Positions 49,390-59,545 of a DNA stretch of 64,000 bases are shown here, one piece after another. Position 1 is the first letter of the stretch, and every line of letters starts with the position of its first letter. This DNA comes from Mesodorylaimus sp. YZB2_4 (lineage: Eukaryota; Nematoda; Enoplea; Dorylaimida; Dorylaimidae): positions 62,001 to 126,000 of the forward strand of contig JASANH010001164.1 in assembly GCA_030248295.1 (NCBI GenBank). Direction: 5' to 3'. Both the position numbers and the translations under genes were made by a program. The notes under the pieces are model-generated. The model was not told the DNA's origin, did not search any database, and was given only the letters and a program-made list of their open reading frames with translations.

Positions 49390-50559
49390 ATGCAGATTTG
49401 CCGACGGATTATGAGTGCATGTCCGCGGTGCCAACCGTCATCGCTCATCATTTCGTCGTGGCTAATTACCCGCCTCCTACTTCTCTGCTCCCCTCTCCGA
49501 CTCCCATTCACCCAAGCCATTCTTTGTAATAGCCAGTACTGCCCCAGTTACGGCAGAAAGCCCTGCCAAGCCATATTTGAATGCGATTTTGGCGTGTGCT
49601 ATAATAAATATATCTTCGATCGGTCATTGCACGAGGTCCGATACGTGGAAAGTGGATGCTCGACCGAATTTCATTCGTCAGCTATCGGAAAATGTGTGGG
49701 GGATGCGAAAGAGGGTTACACTTGCGCCTGTGACGCGGAACCCTTTTGTAATTATAACCACAGACAATTGGAGGCGAAGGACTCGCACCGACGAGCTAGC
49801 ACGTTCCAATTACGACACTTATCATGTTTGTACTCCAGCGATAACAGCCTGTGCTTCGAGCACGGATTCTCATCCATTCCGTGCAATGTGAGCAGCCGCT
49901 CTCATTGCGTGGTTGAAAAAACTGCTGGCAACGATGCTGTGCTCCAAGGCTCTGTCGACTATGAGGGATATTTTGAGCGGGCGGCCGCATTATCGGCCAA
50001 TCCTGGAGAGTGGTTGTGCGAAGAATTGGATTACGAACGACGTTGGCGATGTACTTGCCGGAGTAACGAGTGCAGTGCCAAGCCCATATCCGACGCAGCG
50101 ATCCCTCGCAAGATCGATAGATCGGTCGCTTCCGTGCTGTGTCGTGATTTTGATAGCACTCTCAAGGACGATGGCACTGGCGCTAATCGTACTTGCTACG
50201 GCCATGTGTGCTACGCCGAATACGAGCGTACTGTCATGCCATTAGTGGCCATGGACGAGTCTGAGAAACACGATCCCGAGACCAGAGTGAAGGACGTGCG
50301 TTTATCGCTCGGATGCAGAAATTTTAGTCGCCCCGATCTGTTTTACGCATGGGCTTACAATAAAGCCTATGGTTATAAACAAAGGGGTCAAATGTTCTGT
50401 CGATCAAAATTGTGCAACGATTTCACTCCCCAACATTTCAAAAACGTATCCTTTCGCTTGGAAGCCTCAGCCGCACGGTCATCGACGACGTTGCTGAGTA
50501 TGGCATCCATGCTGCTCGTCCTACTGGCCACTGCATTCTTACCATTGTCCTCAGGGTAG
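49390..50559 (+). CDS. Secreted or GPI-anchored protein with three Ly6/three-finger-like modules
   Basis: Single exon, 390 aa from ATG 49390; the Met at 49411 is also possible. A signal sequence (SWLITRLLLLCSPLRLPFTQA) precedes a Cys-rich ectodomain. Three modules of roughly 80-110 residues can be outlined. Each starts with a Cys-containing strand and ends with a C-x-C or C-x(n)-C cluster: LCNSQYC to CACDAEPFCNYN, LSCLYSSDNSLCF to CTCRSNECSAK, and VLCRDFDSTL to FCRSKLCND. The last cluster matches the CN-type ending of Ly6/uPAR folds. N-glycosylation sites are visible (NVSSRS, NRTC, NFS). The C-terminus ends in a hydrophobic stretch (LLSMASMLLVLLATAFLPLS) without a basic stop, fitting a GPI signal. 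Probably a cell-surface ligand or receptor. The specific family is unrecognised. Confidence 0.75.
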   Translation: MQICRRIMSACPRCQPSSLIISSWLITRLLLLCSPLRLPFTQAILCNSQYCPSYGRKPCQAIFECDFGVCYNKYIFDRSLHEVRYVESGCSTEFHSSAIGKCVGDAKEGYTCACDAEPFCNYNHRQLEAKDSHRRASTFQLRHLSCLYSSDNSLCFEHGFSSIPCNVSSRSHCVVEKTAGNDAVLQGSVDYEGYFERAAALSANPGEWLCEELDYERRWRCTCRSNECSAKPISDAAIPRKIDRSVASVLCRDFDSTLKDDGTGANRTCYGHVCYAEYERTVMPLVAMDESEKHDPETRVKDVRLSLGCRNFSRPDLFYAWAYNKAYGYKQRGQMFCRSKLCNDFTPQHFKNVSFRLEASAARSSTTLLSMASMLLVLLATAFLPLSSG

Positions 50560-51249
50560 CGCCATATTATCACGCAATACTCAACCAGTTGATCGATTAC
50601 GTGATTCATATGTAAATAATGTATATCCGTGTAGGGATAGACTGTTTAGGGCAGGTCGACTCTTTCATTCACTTTCTCTTACCTTACTGCTTACAGATCG
50701 ATTAGGCGCACCTTTCTTTGTACAGTATAAGCATCTCCAGTTAATGGCGCTAAAAATGGCAGGAATGGGTGTGTGCGCATGATCTAGGTCGATAACTGTG
50801 AGAGTAGGTCGCTTTATGCCGCGGTGTGTCTATGACGTGACTGTAGTTTTACGCCCGTACCTTGGCCTGTGGTTTCGACAACCAAAAACTGCTAGTACAG
50901 TCAACCTTAATTGTTTTTGGCAACTTTTCAATTTTTAGAAACTGAAAATGCTCAACTTGTTTTGAGAACTAGAAAGACTATGAAAAACCTGATCCCCTAA
51001 CGGGAATCGAACCCGCCCTACTGTGATTACCAGTCTAGTGTTCCAGCGGGTTCGACTTCCGCTCGGGCCTCATGTTAGTCCATCCAGTCAAGCTGGTTTC
51101 TTTCCTATGCCTGCACTCGATAAAACGGCACAACCAAAAAACAAACCACCCAATACTGGTTTATACCCTAAATAACGTGATGAGCATTGACAGTATTTGC
51201 AATAAAGCTCACAAACACTACAACCAGAAAGGAACCTATTCATGACGGC
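50560..51249. other. Intergenic between convergent genes, with a degenerate tRNA-like piece
   Basis: Separates the Ly6-like gene from the ABCD4 stop codon. It includes the tRNA-like fragment at 50996-51075. Nothing else is recognised. Confidence 0.4.
50996..51075 (-). repeat. Degenerate tRNA-like sequence
   Basis: On the minus strand a good T arm (GCGGGTTCGATTCCCGT) follows an anticodon-loop-like ACTGGTAAT and an A-box-like GCCCGAGCGG. The 5' acceptor strand that should pair with TAGGGGA is absent. The anticodon stem does not close. This is a tRNA relic or SINE head rather than a working tRNA gene. Confidence 0.45.
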
Positions 51250-54200
51250 TTACAATCTGGAAATTGTGTTCCTACTTCCACCGAAGCTGCTGTTTCCTTC
51301 TGCGCTACTTGCGTGTGTTAGATTGGGGTCATCCGCGATTTCCGACATTGTCCATCCCCCGAGTCCATCCAAGTGCAAGCGTGTGGTATGATAAGTTCGC
51401 AACGTGCGTCGATGGCCAACGCTAACGTACGTGATTCCAAGCTAGAAGAAAATCAATATAATCTCAATTTGCATCTACACTGTCTCAAATCCTAATTCTA
51501 AAAGGTTATTCAAATTTTAAGTTAAAAATAGATTTTTCACCTCATACAGCTTGCAATAAATCATATCTTCCATGTCCGTTCCAACAGCACTCGTAGCCTC
51601 ATCCAAAAACACGACCTCCGGTTTATGAAAATACACCCGCGCCATGCTCAACCGTTGCATTTCGCCAGGCGATAACGCATCGTGCCTAAAACAAAACAAT
51701 GCTGGACGCCAAGACATGAAACATCTTTTCTACGGTCTTACCAGTCCCCGTCTGGCTGACCGTCCAGACCACCGCATCGCTCAATCAAATGGTCCAACCG
51801 AACGCTGAAGAGAGCTTCCACGATCATCGCATCAAATTCTGCCCCTAAAACCACTTCAGGCATTACAGACCTAAACTCCTTAACTGTCTTTACCTGCAGG
51901 AATAAACCCAGCTCGATACGGATACACCACTTGTTGTCGCAAACTCCCGCTCGGAAAGTATGGCTTTTGAGGTAGAAATATCACGTGACGAGGCGAGCGA
52001 ATGACATTGGATGAAACGACACCTGCAACGACAGCTGAGCAAATTTTCAAGTAATGCACATTAAATTTTCAACCTACCCGACTCAGTCTTCCATAATCCG
52101 CACATGACTCGCAAAACGGTTGTCTTGCCACTGCTACTTTCACCCGTAATCAATAACCTGGTTCCTTTGACAATATTGAAAGATAGTTCTGCAAAAAAGG
52201 AAATATCTCTCCCAGATTCGAGTTCATTCTCTCTCATAGCAGAAACTCACCATGCACAAGGAAAGTATCACGTCCTGGAGCTCTATACGATACAAAATTC
52301 AACGAAAAATAGACATTAAGGTCAGCAACGTCCAAACGCGGATTGGGTAAGAAGCTAAAAACAAAATCATAACTTTGGGCATGAATAACTTTAGGCACAA
52401 CTACCTGTACCCGTTTGGCACCGATTTCGGGGATTGCGAGTCGTCGTAATCGTCCTTACTGACGTGATACGCATTCAGAAATTCCACTAGCTCGGCTACA
52501 CTGTAACACAATCTAGCTTTAGCTGCAGCTCTATTACAAGACAGTGCAATCATACCGGTGAGTCGTCCCGGCCATATTACTGACTTTTGTCGACAAGTCG
52601 ATTAAAGTTGAAAATGAATTGATGAGGTACATGTAGTAGAACGAATTCTACAAGAGAAGACTGTTAGCTCCGACCAGTAGAATTGTGCAGCTACTGATCG
52701 TGTACAGACTCAGTCAGCCCCCCCCCTGACCACGATCACAGCTCCTACTTACCCGACTGACAATGCCAGTCAAATCCACTGGATCCACGTCATCATACAA
52801 GTGCAGCAAGAATATGGCAATGGCCAGCACCAAGTAGCTGAGTATGCCGCCAAAATAATCGAACAAGCTGGTCGATACTGAAACAAACAGCAAATCAATT
52901 GAATCTACCACAGCTCACCAAGTATTCACAGTTGAGTGGAAATTGCCAACTAACAAGGCGTTGCTGCGTATTGACCAATGTTTCGAGCTTTTCGTTTGTC
53001 AAATAGTTTTCCAGTGGCCCTGATTGAAAGAATGCGATCGCCTCGGAGTGGGATCGCACAGCTACATGTTTGTACCTAAACAATAAAATAGCATACAGTC
53101 CGGACGAGCTGCAGAGGGTCAACTGGCAGTCGATCCTCTGCACGGAGCCGGAAGCTGGGGGGGGGGGGGTGTCACCTGTCTTGGCCATGGACTAGGTCGG
53201 AAGTCTTGGATGGCTGCCATGGGTTAATGGCGTGGTGCGAAAGCTTTACTGGCTACACCCTCTGGTATTGTGGACCCAGAGATAAAAGAAAGATGTTACG
53301 ACGGTGCTTTACAGGTCAAAACCTCAAGCTCGCTCTCATTGCATCATCCTTCAATGTGATCTGATTTTTAACATCACAGATCTCTCGTTAATAAAATTAA
53401 GTCTTATTACCTGAAGTTTCCTTCCTGTTTTTCCTGTTCCACCACCAAACTGATAATAGGCGTCATTATAAAACGATTCAGAACAGTTCCTATCACAAAA
53501 TACACATATATCGCCACTGGACCCAAATACCCCGAGCTGAAATAAAATATTGATGCCTTTTCAACATTGCCACCATTCATTAAAAAATCGTAGCACCTTT
53601 GAAAAGTAAGATAAGTATAATAGCCGATGACGAACGGGGAAATGAGCAATTTTGCAAATATTTCTCCAAAAACTTTACATGTCTTTTCGACATCTTGAGT
53701 TATGCGCTGGTCCCTGAAAAATTGGAAGTTTATAATAGAAACAACTCCCCGTAAAAGATAGCTCGGCTTACACGTTATCTATTTCTTCCTTCTTCAAAAC
53801 GTTGAGCTCGTAATAAGCGAACCCTTTAAAATAGAGGGCGTGCACGCGCTGGCAGATCAGACGTCGCCAGGTAACGTATAAAATAGAAGAGGCGAATTTC
53901 ACCGTTGTCATAATCTATTAATAAGATAACAAAACGATCTCGTATGTATCTAAAACCAAGGAGATAAAAGGGGAAAGTACAACAGTTGTGAAGAACAAGC
54001 TTGATAGATGACGGGTGGCAAAGTATGGTTACAACTTTGTACTGTGGATGACTGCACTGAATTGGATTTCAGAGCTGCATGTGCAGGACTATAATGCTAA
54101 GAGAGACAAGTGATAACTTGAGAGCATGGTTTCGTAGCATCGCGAAAAGACAGTACTAAGGTTTCCTCTTTTCAATAGACTTGTCGTATACTGCATCATT

Positions 54201-54614
54201 CGCCAAAATCAACTCAAATCTTCATTAGGAATCCTCAACCCGTGCTTTGCTTATCCAGCAAAGACATATTACTCTACCCAAAACAAGCAGAAACGCGCTT
54301 ACCAAGCACTTGGCAAAAACAATGCAGACCGACTTCCACGCTATGCTATTGAACTGTGACTGACTTTTGTGCCCCAGCGCAACATAGAACTGCGAAGGCA
54401 CGATACCAAGATAATACGAAAGCACCTGATCTGAAAAACCAGAATCAGGTTGCACTTATACGAAATACATGATTTTTCTAAGCTTACCCAAAACGCTTGC
54501 AGCTAAAACATAAAATGACAAGAAAACGGGTGCACTGATAACTGCTGGGAACATCATTTTCAAATGAAGCCAAAATCGGCGAAAAAATACGCGGTCTAGT
54601 TTGAAAGTCCTCAT
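51250..54614 (-). CDS. ABCD4: ABCD4-type half ABC transporter (lysosomal cobalamin export)
   Basis: Fourteen exons in transcript order: 54614-54488, 54430-54303, 53914-53772, 53713-53411, 53075-52930, 52877-52753, 52647-52556, 52500-52405, 52354-52251, 52188-52078, 52022-51894, 51844-51742, 51685-51541 and 51441-51250. All phases close, giving 647 aa (human 606). The membrane domain carries ABCD landmarks: [30 protein letters not shown] and [15 protein letters not shown]. The nucleotide-binding domain has Walker A GESSSGKT, a signature in ABCD form ([13 protein letters not shown]), Walker [12 protein letters not shown] and the switch His in SVGHR. In animals ABCD4 homodimers work with LMBD1 to move vitamin B12 out of lysosomes. 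Inserts versus human are an acidic loop before the NBD (SKDDYDDSQ) and a longer Ser-rich C-terminus. The start Met opens [15 protein letters not shown], with no peroxisomal-type N-terminal helix, which agrees with lysosomal ABCD4 rather than ABCD1-3. Confidence 0.95.
53085..53320. repeat. Possible dispersed repeat inside ABCD4 intron, with 13-G tract
   Basis: Lies in the 335-bp intron between 53411 and 53075, which is several times longer than its neighbours. It shares GGAAGTCTTGGATGGCTGC and GTGGACCCAGAGA-type blocks with the P450 intron at 12640-12960. It includes 13 consecutive G at 53157-53169. Probably a fixed insertion of a low-copy element. Confidence 0.35.
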
Positions 54615-55686
54615 TTTTTAAAAATTCGTCTTCTAGGTTTCCTATTCTTGCTAGCGCGTGAGAAAAAGCATTTTCCAACAAGCGCAGCTAAAATAACGCA
54701 CTAGCTGCAAATTAGAGCCGAAATTTCTCACTTGCCGCTTTTTAGCAGACAAACTAAAAGCATGCGCGGTAAATTTGAATTTCTACTTGTAGAAGCACTA
54801 CATAGCATGCTTCAAATTGTGCAGCAGAAGAGGCAGGAAAACAAATTTATCACAGCCAAGAGAGGAAGAGAATTTTCGAGAAGTATCGAAACCTGCGAAA
54901 TACAAATCGAAGCACTTTGTCTAGTATTCCATGTATGACTCCCCCTCCGAGGCCATCCCTGTGCTGCAGCCTTTCTCGGGGGAAGCTTCATTCACTCCCC
55001 ATAATCGAGTCCGCCTTTCATATGCCTAGTATCAGACCAGAATTAGATTATGCCTGCACTTTGCATCCAGGCAGCTGCTTCGTACGATGTTCTATGAAGA
55101 GAGGACCCGGCAAGGGAGGACATTGTTTCGGTTTTCCATCACCTTTTTACAACCAAATGGGCTTAAGTGTTGGCCCATTCGCGATCACTTTCCATTACGA
55201 TCTGGATACCCCGTGCTTACGAGGAGGTGATAGGTACTCAATTCGAAAACGCAGTGGGGGCACAAAATTGATTGCCTGCTGGACTACGGTGCATGGTCTT
55301 TGTTGTACAAAAATGATGAGCTTTTTTCATCGACTTTCTCCATCATTTTTATCTCACCGAGACTTTGTTTACTACTGAATAGCTAGCAACGGGTTTTCAA
55401 TTTCCGATCGTCCAATCCAAGCGCGAAATGGTCAACGAATGCGGACTCAATCATTCATGATGCAGCCGATTGAGTTTCTCGGGCGCCCATGTAACCAGGC
55501 CACTTGAATAAGCTATTCAAATACTTTTAAAAGTCCAAAGACTGCGTCTGCCTTTTTTCACCTGTCTATTCCTACACTCCCCGTGCCTATATGATGAATT
55601 AGAAGGCGTGCGAGCACGACTTGTCGCATTCCAGTCTGCCAGGCAAAACAAACGATTTTACTCTCACCCATCCAGAAGGCTATCCC
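54615..55686. other. Intergenic; one uncertain open frame
   Basis: A plus-strand frame ending at about 55378, with a Met at about 54935, is open for about 147 codons and contains several Cys (CTLHPGSCFVRC, GGHCFGF). It has an acceptor-like TTTGTCTAG just upstream but no signal peptide or recognised domain. I do not call it a gene. The ABCD4 promoter should lie at the start of this interval. Confidence 0.3.
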
Positions 55687-56649
55687 TTAGGAGTAACCAT
55701 ATCCCAAACCTAGACCATACAAGACAGTAATGTGAAAGACCAGCATGTAAAGACACAAGGATCGCAGTGGTCGGTGATCTGAAGTAGCGTTGGCACCGAT
55801 GAATTGTAATCTATCGCATTGCAGGTTGCAGATGGCCCGCAATCGCTTCTCCTCCCTTTTGCAGTGGCAAGTCGAATCTCCATTCGAGCACTTGTCCAGT
55901 CGGAAGTGATGCCAACGAGACATAGTTTTTCGATAATTACCGCATAATTCTTTTTGCGAACTTGAACCAGCCAATAAAGTCATTTGCATTTTCAAAGACT
56001 GTAATTCCATGAGGAGGGCATAATCGGTGTCTTGATCCTTGGCCAGCATACTCCTACGGCATTCCTCAGTCTCGTAGTCCGAGCATGCCGTCGCGCATCG
56101 AAGACGCCATCGAGTCATCAAAGCATTAAAAAATTCTTTAGGCAATCTTACATGTTTGACGGAAAGAAATACCCGAGCCCCAATTTCGCTCGTCTCCTTC
56201 TCTGAACAATTAACATAACGGAAACAGGACGATAAGCGTTCGTAGTCATCGCAGCTGGCCATAGCTGCTTGAGGATCGGCCATAGAAGTGAAGGCGCGAC
56301 GAAAGCAAGCATCCAATTTGTCGAACGGACAAGATGAATAAAAACGTTCTCCTTGTTGCCGTTGGCCTTGCCACCCGTTTGCACCCACAGATGCGTTGTT
56401 GGCCTCGGCACGTTCCGATGATTGCAATGCTAGCATCCAAAACGTGGCTAGTCTTAAAAAGGACAGAACTTGACCAACCCTCGAGACCGGCACTCGAGGC
56501 CGAGATAACTCGTTACGAACACACGTATCAAAGTGAACTCCCGGATCATTGTGACGAATACACTCAAGAAAATGACGAAAAAACTTAAAGCCACAAGTGT
56601 AACTGGGTGTCTTGTCCTGATTGGTGTCAAGACGGCGTTTCCTGCGCAT
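55687..56649 (-). CDS. Cys-rich secreted or membrane-anchored orphan protein
   Basis: Single 320-aa reading frame. After a basic N-terminus of about 58 residues comes a hydrophobic segment (VGQVLSFLRLATFWMLALQS) that can act as a signal anchor or late signal sequence. The following domain has regularly spaced Cys residues: CPFDKLDACFRRAF, CDDYERLSSCFRYVNC, LRCATACSDYETEECRR, LCGNYRK, KCSNGDSTCHCK and CNLQC. An N-glycosylation site lies at NCS. The end is hydrophobic (LCLYMLVFHITVLYG), possibly a GPI signal or membrane tail. The paired-Cys helical pattern recalls nematode DUF19-like secreted domains, but that is a weak resemblance. The true start could be on another exon, since the N-terminal 58 residues look less protein-like. 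Confidence 0.6.
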   Translation of the reverse strand: MRRKRRLDTNQDKTPSYTCGFKFFRHFLECIRHNDPGVHFDTCVRNELSRPRVPVSRVGQVLSFLRLATFWMLALQSSERAEANNASVGANGWQGQRQQGERFYSSCPFDKLDACFRRAFTSMADPQAAMASCDDYERLSSCFRYVNCSEKETSEIGARVFLSVKHVRLPKEFFNALMTRWRLRCATACSDYETEECRRSMLAKDQDTDYALLMELQSLKMQMTLLAGSSSQKELCGNYRKTMSRWHHFRLDKCSNGDSTCHCKREEKRLRAICNLQCDRLQFIGANATSDHRPLRSLCLYMLVFHITVLYGLGLGYGYS

Positions 56650-59545
56650 GGCTTTTTACCAATACTGACGTTGAGTTCGGCACTCTCCTTGCTGCTGAGC
56701 TAGACTCGTGGCCTTTTTCGATCTTTCACTGATGACGCCGTCTCGGTATCTAGTAGCTAACACGGTCGTCTCTAATGACGATACGAGTCTGGCGATCGTC
56801 GGAAGATTGAGTTTGCTCGGCTCGGCTCGTTTCTTTCACCAAGCACATCATTGAAGACGGAGAGTAGTGAAGAAGAATAAGAGAGACCTCGCCGAAACGG
56901 ATCACCCAGCAATTTCTCAGTCCTGTTTCCCGTAAAAGAATTGGCCTTCAATAATAAGTTAGGACGCCATGCCTCATTTTTTATGAAACCACGTCAGAAG
57001 GCGCACTATTCGATCATGGCTGGACGTTTGGCCAAAAATCTGCAACTCATTAGTTTGTCAGTCAGGAGGAGAAGCAAATTCACAAAAACTCAATTCCGAC
57101 GACCTAAGTGCATGCGGTACGCGGACGGAGGTAGCGCGGCTATAATAGGAACTTGGTAATAGGAAGAACGGCTGGTTCTAGGCGGCAACTCGTTCGGGCA
57201 GTAAAGTGATGAAGAAATTATTTCCGCTCTATATTCGAAGAGCGAAGCAAGTGTACGGAAACAGGAACTATGTCACCAAGGATGGTCACAACCAATTTTT
57301 TTCTCTGTCCATAACTTCTACCAATGCAAGTAATGTTCGGCCGAGGACGACTCGGATGCCCAATCAGTCCAATCTGCTTTTTAATACGTGGCGCTAGTAC
57401 TTCAAAAAACCCTTGTCACGTCAATGACGTTTTTGCGTACGCTTGACATTTTGGTTCGAATGGGGACTTGATAACGAGTTTCGTAATCTGTTTTTGCCTC
57501 CTTGGCGCCTAAGTAGCGTACTCGTTTTCAAGAGTCTAAAAGTAATAAGGACCAAGAAATGTGTTTTGGACTTTTCGAGCGGCCAAGCGTATGCATTGAC
57601 TAATAAGCATTTAAAACTTTTGAACGCAAGGCTAACCTAAGGATCGATCAGAAGACAGACGGAAGCAGTCACTAACACGTTGGCTCTAACCAGCATCACG
57701 GACATTACTGGCCTATTCTGACGCTTGACTAGGTTGCTCGTCTTCGCCCTTTGTCCGACCGACTAACTGCCCCATTGTCACCCAAGCACGAAACGGATAG
57801 AGGACAATTACCTCGATCCTAGTTGCCACCCGCAACAGGCCACTTGTCAAAAATCACAACTGGTAAAGTGGGTAAAGTGGGTGGCCACGTGGAGCTTGCG
57901 CCGAGGGAAAGTGACGAGTTGGCACCCAAGGAACAATGCTCCTTGTCGACTGCCGCACTGCATTCTTTATGATTAGCAAGACGTAGTGGGGACGCCAACG
58001 CTGCCCCGTCCGCACTCCGTGAGCTCCCAACGCTCATAAATCCCCCGAAAGACCGCAGTCGCGGAGTCAAAGGTCGAAGACTAAATCAATGGATCAACGT
58101 CAGTGGACTTGGAGCGTGGGACCGATTTTCGAATGCCAGTCCAATAATGAATGAGGCTGCCAATACGCCTTGAGCAATGTACTTTGTCTTCGGCATGGAA
58201 ATGTGAGCGATAAGTTGCAAGGGTATGGCCTGTTTGTATCAGGGGCGAGGAAAGATTGATTAGGCGGTGCCTAATGATAAAGCTGTACACTAATATAAAC
58301 TGACCAAGGCTAGAGGCTTGGTCGCCTCGATTGGCCTTCCGTGGGCGAAATGATGATCCCTTTAGCTCATGTTGTCCTGTCTCCGTAAACCATGTTACTT
58401 CCCAGTTTGAAAAGTGCACGTGACGTGGGTTGTTTTTTATTGCACCTCATTGCCACACCAGAACACCGTACACCAAGAAGCCGTTCCATTCTGGGACTAC
58501 GTAAAAGGCATTCCATTGTCGAAAAATCGGCCTCCTAGCAATCATACCGAGGGACCGTCTTGCACAATACGGAGTCAACTACAACGTGCAGTCTTGTCCA
58601 CTCACTCATTTTATCACTCTCACTTTTGGATGAGTATCGTTTTCAAAGCCCACGCAAGTACTGTCTTAGCCTACGCGCAATCGTGTCATCTTGAACGCTA
58701 AGAGAGTCTCCTCGACCAAGCGTATCATGTTTTCCTATTCGAATACTTTATGTTGACTCAAGCGAGCATGCACATACTTGGGGACGGTTGAAGCCAGTCC
58801 GGCGTCTTTTGGTGGGCGTTTATCGCTTTTGTGGGTTTAGTTCGAATTTTACGCTATGACAAACCTTGCCATGGCTTCGCTATCACTCAAAGTTTGGCTC
58901 CGGTGGACTGGGTGAACGCGTGCCTTAGCGTTAACTCATAACTCGCAAAGTAAACAAAAAGGACAAAATCTCGCAAACGCCTTCGTTCAACTTATCGTTA
59001 GCATAGTTTGGTTTGTGTGTCAGCGAGTGATGCAGTCTTACCACTCTATCCAACCTGGCCCAGCTCATTTTAACATCCTCTGCTTATATGGTCTGGTGCG
59101 TAGCGAATAGATAACAGTCCTTCTATCACCCTGGACCCATTTCTTCCAAGGTGAGCTACCCCCCCCCCCCCCCGAGTACAGCTTGAAAAGGCTCGTGGCA
59201 GGTGACGATAGTATTTTGCAAGTCAACTCCTCTAGTTTGGTTCGCTTGTATATCTCGCTTCTTTTTAAATTCTAAACACATTCGTATAGTGGATACGAAT
59301 AAACTTGTATGCGAGCTGAAGAAGTAGCTAGTTTCTGGAAGTAACAAACTCTTTGGCAGTAGTCTACCTTCTATGGACTGATCGTGACTCGACATAGCTT
59401 GCTGTGGGAACATTCCCTGACGCACGGGTCTACTAGCTAATATTTTATATTCATACTCTGACCTAGTTTACAGGAGCTTTATAAACTACTTTTTTCCTTC
59501 TCTTTTTCAGAGAGCGAAAAAAGCGAAATTCCATCTCCGTGCAAA
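56650..59545. other. Intergenic, 2.9 kb
   Basis: No supportable exons. It contains a poly-C tract at 59159-59173 and short tandem duplications such as GTAAAGTGG at about 57863-57881. It lies between divergent genes and should hold the promoter of the Mesh-like gene. Confidence 0.4.
59159..59173. repeat. Poly-C tract (about 15 C)
   Basis: Uninterrupted C run about 370 bp upstream of the Mesh-like start codon. Confidence 0.85.

Noticed and set aside
50996-51075. Functional tRNA gene
   Set aside because: Acceptor and anticodon stems do not pair. Only the T arm is good, so it was kept as a tRNA-like relic.
54917-55378. About 147-codon Cys-containing plus-strand frame
   Set aside because: No signal peptide, domain or clear exon borders. 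Composition is not convincing, though it could be rechecked with RNA-seq.
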